The position numbers and the translations under genes are program-made. This document shows, in pieces, positions 8,899 to 17,362 of a DNA stretch of 64,000 nucleotides. Location of the stretch: positions 4,402,001 to 4,466,000 of the forward strand of contig CP011077.1 of the NCBI GenBank assembly GCA_000963575.1, read 5' to 3'. Every line of letters begins with the position of its first letter. Within the stretch, counting starts at the first letter, position 1. A model generated the notes under the pieces. The model searched no databases, had not been told where the DNA came from, and saw only the letters and a list, made by a program, of their open reading frames with translations. This DNA comes from Klebsiella michiganensis. GTDB taxonomy: Bacteria; Pseudomonadota; Gammaproteobacteria; Enterobacterales; Enterobacteriaceae.

Positions 8899-10311
8899 CT
8901 ACGGCGCTGGCTGAACCAATAGCTGGCCTATCGAACCGCGATCGGCAAGCTCCAGCGTCTGGCTGGAATAGAGGAATGGGAAATGCTCCCAGGACGGCTG
9001 CCCAAAGTAGACCAGCAGCTCAACCTGCCCGTCGATCCACACGGTATCCTTCCAGCCGCGGTCTTCCCCGAAGGGGGAAGCGCCGTTGACGTTGCGCACC
9101 AGGAAACTGACACCCTCAATATGGAAAGACTGCGGGGTGTCCGCGCGCACCGTCCAGCGCTCCCAAGTACCCTGCTGAGTCTGAATATCAATCCGCTTCA
9201 TATCCCACAGCTGGCCGTTAATCCCCGGATCGTCACCGAGGGTGATTTCACGGCTGCGCGTTGGGTTACCGCCAATAATCTCTTCCGGCAGCAGGCGCAT
9301 TGGCAGCGTGTCGGTCACCAGCGGCAACAGCCCGGTAGGCCGCAGCGTTAACACCAGCGTGGAGATCAAAATACTCGACGGTTCAAAGAAACCACGAATG
9401 CGATCCATGATCCCGGCCGCTTCACCGGCGGTAATCGAGACCTCTTTGCCTTCGGTCATGTCGATAAGAATTTCCCGCCGCTCCCCTGGCGCCAGCGACA
9501 GCTGCTTGACCGAAACCGGTGCCGGCAGGAACCCCTGATCGCTGGAAATCACCGCGATAGAGCGACCATCGCTCATTTGCAGCTGGTAGCGCCGCGAGTT
9601 TGAAGCGTTCAACAAACGCAGACGCACCCAGCCTCGGGAAACCTCAACGTACGGGCTTTGCACCCCATTCACCAGCAGCGTATCGCCAACAAAACCGCCG
9701 CTGCCCGGCTCCTGGTACTCTGGTGCACCGAAGTTATCGAGCCGCTTGTCCTGGATGATGATCGGGAAGTCGTCCACGCCGTAATGGTTAGGGATCGGCA
9801 GAGACTTACTCACCTCATCTTCAATCAACCACATTCCTGCCAGGCCGTTGTAAACCTGCCTGGCAGTGCGGTTTGGCGTATTGGCGTGATACCACAGCGT
9901 GGCGGCTCGCTGGCGAATAGGTAAGACAGGCGCCCAGTCTACGTTGGGTGACATCATACGCGCGGCCCCGCCAATCAGCGGACCCGGCACCTGAAGGCCA
10001 GCAATCGTCATCGCAACATTTTCCTGCAGACGGTTGCTGTAAATCATCTTCACGTCATCCCCGCTCCAGACGCGAATGGTTGGCCCCATATAGCGCCCGT
10101 TAAAGCCCCAAACGGGCGCCTTCGTGCCGCCGGTGAATGACCAGTGAGCCCGCTGCAGCGTCAGGAATAACGGCTGGCCACGGCGAGATTCAAGCAGAGG
10201 GGGGACCGGTAAAGGTTGCTGCTGCCCTGCCGCGTTTGCCCTCAGCGGCACCGAGCCGGCACAAAGCGCAACTCCGGATGCCTGAATAAACTGACGCCGA
10301 CTGAGTGACAT
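8899..10311 (-). CDS. ftsP: Cell division protein FtsP (SufI)
   Basis: Multicopper-oxidase-fold protein exported by Tat, 470 residues as in E. coli. In E. coli it stabilises the divisome under stress and has lost the copper ligands. The twin-arginine signal SRRQFIQ is followed by a hydrophobic stretch and a site near ANA. Starting at MSLSRRQF (10311) matches the family; a 15-codon upstream extension is rejected. It is followed at once by the CCCTCACCC repeat. plsC is upstream on the same strand, as in E. coli. Confidence 0.96.
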   Translation of the reverse strand: MSLSRRQFIQASGVALCAGSVPLRANAAGQQQPLPVPPLLESRRGQPLFLTLQRAHWSFTGGTKAPVWGFNGRYMGPTIRVWSGDDVKMIYSNRLQENVAMTIAGLQVPGPLIGGAARMMSPNVDWAPVLPIRQRAATLWYHANTPNRTARQVYNGLAGMWLIEDEVSKSLPIPNHYGVDDFPIIIQDKRLDNFGAPEYQEPGSGGFVGDTLLVNGVQSPYVEVSRGWVRLRLLNASNSRRYQLQMSDGRSIAVISSDQGFLPAPVSVKQLSLAPGERREILIDMTEGKEVSITAGEAAGIMDRIRGFFEPSSILISTLVLTLRPTGLLPLVTDTLPMRLLPEEIIGGNPTRSREITLGDDPGINGQLWDMKRIDIQTQQGTWERWTVRADTPQSFHIEGVSFLVRNVNGASPFGEDRGWKDTVWIDGQVELLVYFGQPSWEHFPFLYSSQTLELADRGSIGQLLVQPAP

Positions 10312-10373
10312 AATTGCTCCATGTAAAACTGAATAACGAAAGGCGGTACAAACCATACCGCCACAGGCGGGGT

Positions 10374-11129
10374 TTAACTCGCCTGATTCTTTTCAATTTT
10401 GCCGGCAGCTTCACGCGCGGCAACTTCTTGATTGAGTTCGTCGATTTTGGCCATCATCAGTTCACGACAGTCAGTGGCCAGCTTACGCACCTGATCTTTT
10501 CCATAAGCGCTGGTATCAAGAGGCGGCAGCATTTCGACAATCACTAAACCGTTGTTCCAGCGGTTTAGCTTAATTTTATTACTGGTATTGGAAACGCACA
10601 CCGGAATAATTGGCACCCCGGCGGCAATCGCCGCATGAAACGCGCCGGTTTTAAACGGCAGCAGGCCACGACCACGGCTGCGGGTCCCTTCCGGGAACAT
10701 CCAGATAGAAACATTACGCTTACGAATCTGCTCTACAACCTGAGAGATAGTACCGTGAGCCTTTGCACGGTTATCCCTGTCAATCAACAGGTTGCCCGTC
10801 AGCCAGTAAAGCTGACCAAAGAACGGGATCCATACCAGGCTTTTTTTCCCGACCGTGACCGTCGGCGGCTGCACGATATTTGCGGCGGTGACCATATCGT
10901 AGTTGTTCTGATGGTTGCCGATGTATATCGCGGTGGGGTGGTTTTCTGCCCCGGCAGGTAAGCGGGTTTCAACCTTAAGACCAAATACCGGCGCCAGACG
11001 CCCGAAAAGGTGCCCAAAGGTTGCCACATGACGCGGATTACGCGGGCTAAACAGACAATAAATTGAACCAAAGATGCATACCAGGATGCAGTAAATAACG
11101 ACAATAATAAAACGTACAATCGCTAGCAT
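10374..11129 (-). CDS. plsC: 1-acyl-sn-glycerol-3-phosphate acyltransferase
   Basis: PlsC makes phosphatidic acid from lysophosphatidic acid using acyl-ACP or acyl-CoA at the inner membrane; essential in E. coli. 251 residues with an N-terminal membrane anchor (about residues 3-27). The catalytic HxxxxD is HQNNYD and the substrate motif is FPEGTRSRG. The C-terminal tail (EVAAREAAGKIEKNQAS) is a little longer than in E. coli. It lies between parC and ftsP, all on the minus strand. Confidence 0.97.
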   Translation of the reverse strand: MLAIVRFIIVVIYCILVCIFGSIYCLFSPRNPRHVATFGHLFGRLAPVFGLKVETRLPAGAENHPTAIYIGNHQNNYDMVTAANIVQPPTVTVGKKSLVWIPFFGQLYWLTGNLLIDRDNRAKAHGTISQVVEQIRKRNVSIWMFPEGTRSRGRGLLPFKTGAFHAAIAAGVPIIPVCVSNTSNKIKLNRWNNGLVIVEMLPPLDTSAYGKDQVRKLATDCRELMMAKIDELNQEVAAREAAGKIEKNQAS

Positions 11130-11171
11130 AACTACCTCATGAGCCGAAGCCGTTGATTAGTATATCGGCTT

Positions 11172-11212
11172 TAGCGTAAAACACACCGGACGGCGGCAAC
11201 GTTGCCGCCGTG
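11172..11212 (-). terminator. Probable terminator of parC
   Basis: Perfect palindrome CGGCGGCAACGTTGCCGCCG at 11191-11210, followed on the minus strand by GTGTTTTA. It sits just after parC and before plsC. Confidence 0.5.
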
Positions 11213-11219
11213 CCCCGGA

Positions 11220-13490
11220 TTATTCTTCGCTGTCTCCAGCCCCAGCCCGCATAGGGGAATCGACATCTACGCGGTCGATGCGCTGCAGACCTCGCATCAG
11301 CGTCCCACGACGACCTCGCTCACCGGTAATTTTCTGCAGTTCTTCAGGACGCAGCTTAATTTTACGCTTCCCGACATGCACCGTCAGCGTGCTTTGCGGC
11401 GGCAGGATAAACAGATGTGCCAGCTTATCTTCACCTTTCGCCGCTTCGGCTGCCGGGATAGAGATTATTTTATTGCCCTTGCCTTTCGACAGCTCCGGCA
11501 AGTCACTCACCGGGAACATCAGCATGCGCCCGGCAGCGGTGATAGCCAATAGCATGTCGTCTGCGCTATGGATTTCCAGCGGAGGGAGAACGCGTGCGTT
11601 ATCCGGAAGGGAAATCAACGTCTTACCAGCACGGTTACGTGAAACGACATCGTTAAAGGTACAGACGAAGCCATAGCCCGCATCAGACGCCATCAGCAAC
11701 TTCTGATCGTCTGCGGCCATAAGAACATAGTCTACCGTCGCGCCCGGCGGCGGGGTCAACTTGCCGGTCAAAGGTTCACCCTGGCCACGCGCTGACGGCA
11801 GAGTGATGGGATCCAGCGCATAGCTTCGACCGGTGGAATCGATGAACGCCACGGGTTGATTACTCTTACCTTTGGCTGAGCCAAGGTAGCTGTCACCGGC
11901 TTTGTAACTCAGGCCCGGCGCATCAATATCGTGGCCTTTTGCGCTACGCACCCAGCCCATTTGCGACAGCACAATGGTAACCGGTTCAGACGGCACCATG
12001 TCATGCTCGCTCATCGCCTTCGCTTCGCCGCGCTCGTGCAGTGGAGAGCGACGGTCGTCACCGTAGGTATCGGCGTCGGACTGCAGCTCTTTTTTCAACA
12101 GCGAGTTCATTTTACGCTCGGAAGCGAGAATGCCCTGCAGCTGATCGCGCTCTTTTTCCAGCTCATTCTGCTCGCCGCGGATCTTCATTTCTTCCAGTTT
12201 GGCGAGGTGACGCAGCTTCAGCTCAAGGATCGCTTCGGCCTGAGTTTCGCTGATATCAAAGCGAGACATCAGCACCGGCTTCGGCTCATCCTCACTACGA
12301 ATGATGTGGATCACTTCGTCAATGTTGAGGAACGCCACCAGCAAACCTTCAAGGATATGCAGGCGTTTAAGCACTTTTTCCAGACGGTAGTTCAGGCGGC
12401 GGCGCACCGTGTCACGACGGTAAACCAGCCACTCGCTGAGGATCTCCAGCAGGTTTTTCACCGCCGGGCGACCGTCCAGGCCAATCATATTCAGGTTAAC
12501 GCGGTAGCTTTTTTCCAGATCGGTTGTGGCGAACAGATGGTTCATTACCTGCTCAACGTCCACGCGATTAGAGCGAGGCACAATCACCAGCCGGGTCGGG
12601 TTTTCATGATCCGACTCGTCGCGCAGGTCTTCCACCATCGGCAGCTTTTTAGCACGCATCTGGCTGGCAATCTGCTCCAGCACACGAGCGCCAGATACCT
12701 GGTGCGGCAGAGCGGTAATCACAACGTCACCGTCTTCTTTCCGCCACACAGCACGCATGCGGATGGAGCCGCGCCCGTTCTGGTAAATTTTGCGGATATC
12801 TTCACGCGGCGTAATGATCTCCGCCTCGGTGGGATAGTCCGGGCCGTGAACGATATCCAGCAGGCTGTCCAGCGTCGTTTTTGGCTGGTCAATCAGCGTG
12901 ATGGCGGCCTGGGCAACTTCACGCAAATTATGCGGAGGAATGTCGGTCGCCATCCCGACCGCAATGCCGGTGGTGCCGTTAAGCAGAATGTTTGGCAAAC
13001 GCGCAGGCAGCATTTTGGGCTCCTGCAGCGTTCCGTCAAAGTTCGGGATGTAATCTACCGTGCCCTGCCCAAGTTCGCTCAGCAGCAGCTCCGCGTACTT
13101 CGACAGACGAGACTCGGTGTAACGCATTGCCGCAAAGGACTTAGGATCGTCCGGCGCACCCCAGTTCCCCTGCCCGTCTACCAGCGGATAACGGTAAGAG
13201 AACGGCTGCGCCATCAGTACCATCGCTTCATAGCAGGCGCTGTCGCCGTGCGGATGGTATTTACCCAGCACATCACCCACGGTACGGGCAGATTTTTTGA
13301 ATTTCGCGCTGGCATTTAGCCCCAGCTCAGACATCGCATATACAATTCGACGCTGAACCGGCTTAAGCCCGTCGCCGATAAACGGCAGGGCGCGGTCCAT
13401 GATGACGTACATGGAATAGTTGAGATACGCATTTTCCGTGAATTCGTGCAGCGCAAGACGCTCAGCACCATCATGAGTCAAATCACTCAT
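11220..13490 (-). CDS. parC: DNA topoisomerase IV subunit A
   Basis: ParC cuts and passes DNA to decatenate chromosomes after replication; it works with ParE, encoded at 17363-19255. 756 residues, four more than E. coli because the N-terminus reads SDLTHDGAERL. The active-site Tyr is in AAMRYTES. The quinolone-determining stretch HPHGDSACYE keeps the Ser and Glu that correspond to S80 and E84 of E. coli, so it is wild type at those positions. The C-terminal beta-propeller region ends in GDSEE, as in E. coli. Confidence 0.98.
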   Translation of the reverse strand: MSDLTHDGAERLALHEFTENAYLNYSMYVIMDRALPFIGDGLKPVQRRIVYAMSELGLNASAKFKKSARTVGDVLGKYHPHGDSACYEAMVLMAQPFSYRYPLVDGQGNWGAPDDPKSFAAMRYTESRLSKYAELLLSELGQGTVDYIPNFDGTLQEPKMLPARLPNILLNGTTGIAVGMATDIPPHNLREVAQAAITLIDQPKTTLDSLLDIVHGPDYPTEAEIITPREDIRKIYQNGRGSIRMRAVWRKEDGDVVITALPHQVSGARVLEQIASQMRAKKLPMVEDLRDESDHENPTRLVIVPRSNRVDVEQVMNHLFATTDLEKSYRVNLNMIGLDGRPAVKNLLEILSEWLVYRRDTVRRRLNYRLEKVLKRLHILEGLLVAFLNIDEVIHIIRSEDEPKPVLMSRFDISETQAEAILELKLRHLAKLEEMKIRGEQNELEKERDQLQGILASERKMNSLLKKELQSDADTYGDDRRSPLHERGEAKAMSEHDMVPSEPVTIVLSQMGWVRSAKGHDIDAPGLSYKAGDSYLGSAKGKSNQPVAFIDSTGRSYALDPITLPSARGQGEPLTGKLTPPPGATVDYVLMAADDQKLLMASDAGYGFVCTFNDVVSRNRAGKTLISLPDNARVLPPLEIHSADDMLLAITAAGRMLMFPVSDLPELSKGKGNKIISIPAAEAAKGEDKLAHLFILPPQSTLTVHVGKRKIKLRPEELQKITGERGRRGTLMRGLQRIDRVDVDSPMRAGAGDSEE

Positions 13491-13637
13491 TGCTCATTCA
13501 TCCTCAAACTGACGAACCGATTGTGGCCACAATCGGCGTAATTGCCGCCGATAGTACCTTATCTGGCCTGTTGAGGCATAGCGATGAATAGCTTTATACG
13601 AAGCGGCAGCCCAGATGGGCAAGCCGCATTTTAGGCG

Positions 13638-14039
13638 TTACTTCAGTTTGTTAATTTGCTTTACGTCGATTTCAATCGAGTTCCAGTCTTTGTCCACTTT
13701 GCCCTGAATTTCCACGGTGTCCTGCGGGGTGACCGTTTGGCCGTTCCAGCGCTTATGGTCGATGTCTACGTTGATGCTGTCGGTTGCATCGCGGAAAATG
13801 TAATCATCGCCACCGATACGCTGCTCTATTTTACCGGTCAGCGTCACCCAGGTGTCATCAGATAAGGTTTTGGCCTGTTTTACCGTGGTTTTACTTCCCG
13901 TCGGCCCGACGAAGCCGCCTTGCTGTACCGGCTGGGTTTGTACAGAGGCATTAGGGTCAACAAACCCGCCTGTCTGCGCAGCAAAAAGAGGGGCTGAGGT
14001 TAAAGCAATAATGGCGAATAAAACGGCTGTCTTTTTCAT
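13638..14039 (-). CDS. ygiW: Periplasmic OB-fold (BOF) protein YgiW
   Basis: Small periplasmic stress protein, 133 residues, DUF388/BOF domain. A signal peptide MKKTAVLFAIIALTSAPLFA precedes QTGGFVDP; the OB-like fold covers about residues 45-133. In E. coli it is linked to hydrogen peroxide, cadmium and acid stress and lies divergent from qseBC, as here. The start at 14039 has AAGGAG upstream; a 15-codon extension is rejected. Confidence 0.93.
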   Translation of the reverse strand: MKKTAVLFAIIALTSAPLFAAQTGGFVDPNASVQTQPVQQGGFVGPTGSKTTVKQAKTLSDDTWVTLTGKIEQRIGGDDYIFRDATDSINVDIDHKRWNGQTVTPQDTVEIQGKVDKDWNSIEIDVKQINKLK

Positions 14040-14231
14040 AATGTTATTCTCCTTTCGTTTCTTAACCCCTATTAAAGCGCCCAAATCTTAGCGGGATCTT
14101 AATCCCCGGCGCTGAAACTATTTTTTATTGTGTATTTGCGGCCCTTGCCGAAGGCACAGGCTTTTCTTCTGTACACGAAAAGAGTTCGGGTATTTACTGC
14201 ACGTCTTAACGGCAGCCACAAGGAGTGCGCC

Positions 14232-14894
14232 ATGCGCCTGTTACTTATTGAGGATGACCCGCTGATTGGCGACGGCATTAAGGCCGGACTGATCAAGATG
14301 GGGTTTGCGGTTGACTGGTTTAGCGATGGGGCTCAGGGGCAAGCCGCACTTGGCCAGGCACCTTACGACGCCGTAGTGCTTGATCTCAGCCTCCCGGGCA
14401 TGGATGGCCTGGACATTCTGCGAACGTGGCGGAAAGAAGGTTACAGCGAGCCGGTATTGATACTGACGGCCAGAGACACGATCGACGAACGCATTGAGGG
14501 GCTGCAACTAGGTGCGGACGACTATCTTTGTAAGCCGTTTGCGCTTACCGAAGTGGCGGTTCGGTTGCAGGTACTTATCCGTCGGGCACACGGTCACGCG
14601 CAGCCTGAACTGACCCACGGTAACGTCGTGCTTTCTCCGGCAAATCTCACCGCCACCCTCAATGGCGAGCCCCTGCAGCTAAAGCCTAAGGAATTCGCTC
14701 TTCTGGAGCTACTGATGCGGAACACAGGGCGCGTTCTGCCACGCACCCTGATCGAGGAAAAAATCTATAACTGGGATGATGAAGTCTCGCGCAACGCCCT
14801 TGAAGTTCACATCCACCATCTTCGTAAAAAACTGGGCAGCGGCTTCATTCGCACCGTTCACGGCATCGGCTATACGTTGGGTGACACATGCTAA
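14232..14894 (+). CDS. qseB: Two-component response regulator QseB
   Basis: OmpR/PhoB-type regulator, 220 residues, controlling motility and virulence genes in E. coli. The receiver domain has the acidic pair in IEDD, the phospho-acceptor Asp in VLDLSLPG and the Lys in CKPFA. The C-terminal winged helix covers about residues 125-218 (LKPKEFALLELL). ATG 14232 has AGGAG upstream. It overlaps qseC by seven bases. The space to the divergent ygiW should hold the QseB-controlled promoters. Confidence 0.96.
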   Translation: MRLLLIEDDPLIGDGIKAGLIKMGFAVDWFSDGAQGQAALGQAPYDAVVLDLSLPGMDGLDILRTWRKEGYSEPVLILTARDTIDERIEGLQLGADDYLCKPFALTEVAVRLQVLIRRAHGHAQPELTHGNVVLSPANLTATLNGEPLQLKPKEFALLELLMRNTGRVLPRTLIEEKIYNWDDEVSRNALEVHIHHLRKKLGSGFIRTVHGIGYTLGDTC

Positions 14895-16252
14895 GAACAT
14901 TGGCCAAAAGCCTACGCACGCGCCTGACCGTCGGCTTTATCGTGCTTACCCTTGCAGCCGCGGCCTTTGCCAGTACCGCCGCGTGGTACGAAGCCCGAAA
15001 ATCACTCAACAAGCTCTTCGACACGCAACAACTGCTTTTCGCTAAGCGGCTAAGCGTGCTGGATTTCGATGCCGCAAACAACGCCGAGGCACAGCTTCCG
15101 CGCAGTAAAAACATACTGAAAAAACATCGGGGTAAGCTCGATGATGACACATTAGCCTTCGCCATTTTTACCGCAGAGGGCAAGCTCGTGCTCAATGACG
15201 GCGACAGCGGTAAAGGCCTGACCTATTCATGGCACAGGGACGGATTTGCTGACGCGCAACTTGAGGATGACGACGATCAATGGCGGCTGGTGTGGCTGAC
15301 AACGCCTGACGGGCGTTTTCGCATCGTGGTCGGTCAGGAGTGGGACTACAGGGACGATATGGCCCTGGATGTCGTTTCTGCTCAGCTCACGCCCTGGCTA
15401 ATCGTGCTGCCACTGATGTTGGCGCTGCTGATTTGGTTAGTTGGCTCGGAACTGGCACCGCTGCGTAAACTCGCGCAAAAACTACAGCACCGCCCTCCGG
15501 GCGACAACAGCAGGCTGGCAACACAGCCGCTTCCACTGGAAGTCAGGCCGCTGGTGGAAGCGCTAAATCAGCTTTTTGAGCGCACGGAAGCGTTTATGCA
15601 GCGTGAAAGGCGCTTTACGTCCGATGCCGCACACGAACTCCGTACCCCGCTTGCAGCCCTGAAGGTACAGGCAGAGGTGGCTCAACTGGCCGAAGATGAT
15701 GCTCAGGTCAGACAGCAAGCCCTGAACCATCTGCATCACGGAATCGACCGCGCTTCCCGTCTTGTTGAACAGCTGCTTACGCTTTCCCGCCTGGACTCTC
15801 TGGCCGAACTTAATGATGTGCAAGCCGTCTCCCTACAGACGCTACTTCAAGAAAGCGTAATGGAAGCCTGGCACGGCGCCCAGCGAGAACACATTGATAT
15901 TCGTCTGCAAATGCTGGAGAAACCTGTGATTCAGCGTGCTCAGCCACTTCTGCTGGGGTTGATGCTACGCAACATCCTCGATAACGCGGTCCGCTACAGC
16001 CCCGCAGGCAGCGTTGTGAACGTCATGCTAAACGAACATGATCTCGAGGTTATCGACAATGGGCCAGGCGTAAACACTGAATATCTTGCCTCTTTAGGTG
16101 AACGCTTCTTTCGCCCGCCGGGGCAGCTAAAAACCGGCAGCGGACTGGGGTTATCTATCGTCAGTCGGATTGCAACCTTGCACGGTATGCAGGCTACTTT
16201 TGACAACGCAGAAAGCGGCGGTTTTAGGGTTCGCATTCGTTGGAACGGATAG
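14888..16252 (+). CDS. qseC: Sensor histidine kinase QseC
   Basis: Inner-membrane sensor kinase, 454 residues. Two transmembrane segments (about 13-33 and 165-185) bound a periplasmic sensor region; HAMP, then the DHp domain with His in DAAHELRTPL, then an ATPase domain with N-box RNILDNAVRYS and G-box DNGPGV and GSGLGLS. QseC responds to autoinducer-3 and adrenergic signals in E. coli by report. Co-transcribed with qseB through the seven-base overlap. Confidence 0.96.
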   Translation: MLRTLAKSLRTRLTVGFIVLTLAAAAFASTAAWYEARKSLNKLFDTQQLLFAKRLSVLDFDAANNAEAQLPRSKNILKKHRGKLDDDTLAFAIFTAEGKLVLNDGDSGKGLTYSWHRDGFADAQLEDDDDQWRLVWLTTPDGRFRIVVGQEWDYRDDMALDVVSAQLTPWLIVLPLMLALLIWLVGSELAPLRKLAQKLQHRPPGDNSRLATQPLPLEVRPLVEALNQLFERTEAFMQRERRFTSDAAHELRTPLAALKVQAEVAQLAEDDAQVRQQALNHLHHGIDRASRLVEQLLTLSRLDSLAELNDVQAVSLQTLLQESVMEAWHGAQREHIDIRLQMLEKPVIQRAQPLLLGLMLRNILDNAVRYSPAGSVVNVMLNEHDLEVIDNGPGVNTEYLASLGERFFRPPGQLKTGSGLGLSIVSRIATLHGMQATFDNAESGGFRVRIRWNG

Positions 16253-16365
16253 ATCTCAGCCTGATTATTGCTGGTATAGCAAAAGTCTTTGCACATTTTG
16301 GCCGTTTTTTCATGGTACTGCCCTCTTTATAATGATTGGCAAACGTAATTATTTAAGGGCTAACG

Positions 16366-16947
16366 ATGAGCAATATCCTGATTATCAACGGCGGTAAAAA
16401 ATTCGGCCACTCCAACGGCCAGCTTAATGACACCATGACTGAAGTCGCGGAAAGCTATTTGCGCGACCTCGGGCATGATGTTCAGGTAACCCGCGCAGAC
16501 AGCGAATACGACGTTAAAGCGGAAGTTGAGAAATTCCTTTGGGCAGACAGCATCATCTGGCAGATGCCAGGCTGGTGGATGGGCGCCCCGTGGACGGTCA
16601 AAAAGTACATTGACGATGTGTTCACCGAAGGTCATGGTTCACTGTATGCCAGCGACGGCCGTACCCGCTCAGACGCCTCTAAAAAATATGGCTCTGGCGG
16701 CCTGATTCAGGGCAAAACCTACATGATGTCCCTGACGTGGAACGCACCTTTAGAAGCCTTCACCGAAAAAGATCAGTTTTTCCATGGCGTTGGCGTAGAT
16801 GGCGTTTATCTTCCGTTCCACAAGGCGAACCAATTCCTGGGTATGGAAGGGCTGCCAACCTTTATCGCTAATGACGTCATCAAAGCACCTGACGTGCCAC
16901 ATTATGTAGCAGAATATCGCAAGCATCTGGCTGGTATTTTTGCTTAA
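16366..16947 (+). CDS. mdaB: NADPH:quinone reductase MdaB
   Basis: Flavodoxin-fold quinone reductase using FAD, 193 residues, same family length as E. coli MdaB. Early motif NGGKKFGHSNGQLN forms the flavin pyrophosphate site; QMPGWWMGAPW and GSGGL follow. It reduces quinones by two electrons and avoids semiquinone stress. It is paired with ygiN, 30 bases downstream, as in E. coli. Confidence 0.97.
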   Translation: MSNILIINGGKKFGHSNGQLNDTMTEVAESYLRDLGHDVQVTRADSEYDVKAEVEKFLWADSIIWQMPGWWMGAPWTVKKYIDDVFTEGHGSLYASDGRTRSDASKKYGSGGLIQGKTYMMSLTWNAPLEAFTEKDQFFHGVGVDGVYLPFHKANQFLGMEGLPTFIANDVIKAPDVPHYVAEYRKHLAGIFA

Positions 16948-16977
16948 CTGTTTGCCGGATAACATAAGGAGTTAGTC

Positions 16978-17295
16978 ATGCTGACAGTGATTGCAGAAAT
17001 TCGTACGCGTCCTGGTGCACACCATCGCCAGGCGGTAATTGCAGCCTTTGAGAAAATTATTCCAACCGTGCTGCAGGAAGAAGGCTGCCACGGCTACGCG
17101 CCGCTGGTCGATCATAACGCCCAGGTCGCGTTCCAGACCACCGCCCCGGACTCTATCTTCATGCTGGAAAAATGGGAAAGCGTTGCGCATCTGGAGGCCC
17201 ATCTTCAGACCAAGCACATGAAAGAACATAGCGCCCGCGTGAAAGACGACGTGCTGGAAGTGCATATCCGCATTCTCGAAGAAGCGGTTAAATAA
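16978..17295 (+). CDS. ygiN: Quinol monooxygenase YgiN
   Basis: ABM-fold ferredoxin-like monooxygenase, 105 residues, which in E. coli acts on menadiol and forms a quinone cycle with MdaB. The motif EEGCHGYAPLVDH and the C-terminal DVLEVHIRILEE fit the family. TAAGGAG is a strong ribosome site. A bidirectional terminator separates it from the convergent parE. Confidence 0.95.
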   Translation: MLTVIAEIRTRPGAHHRQAVIAAFEKIIPTVLQEEGCHGYAPLVDHNAQVAFQTTAPDSIFMLEKWESVAHLEAHLQTKHMKEHSARVKDDVLEVHIRILEEAVK

Positions 17296-17318
17296 CCCGG
17301 CGACTAAGAATGCAAAAA

Positions 17319-17344
17319 AGGGATGGCTCAGGCCATCCCTTTTA
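17319..17344. terminator. Bidirectional terminator ygiN/parE
   Basis: Hairpin AAGGGATGGC/GCCATCCCTT flanked by an A run on the left and TTT on the right, between convergent genes. Confidence 0.85.
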
Positions 17345-17362
17345 CGTTTCGGAGAAAAGCGT

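Noticed and set aside
11931..13319. Long plus-strand frame of 462 codons opposite parC
   Set aside because: Lies wholly antisense to the well-conserved parC; a shadow of biased codon use.
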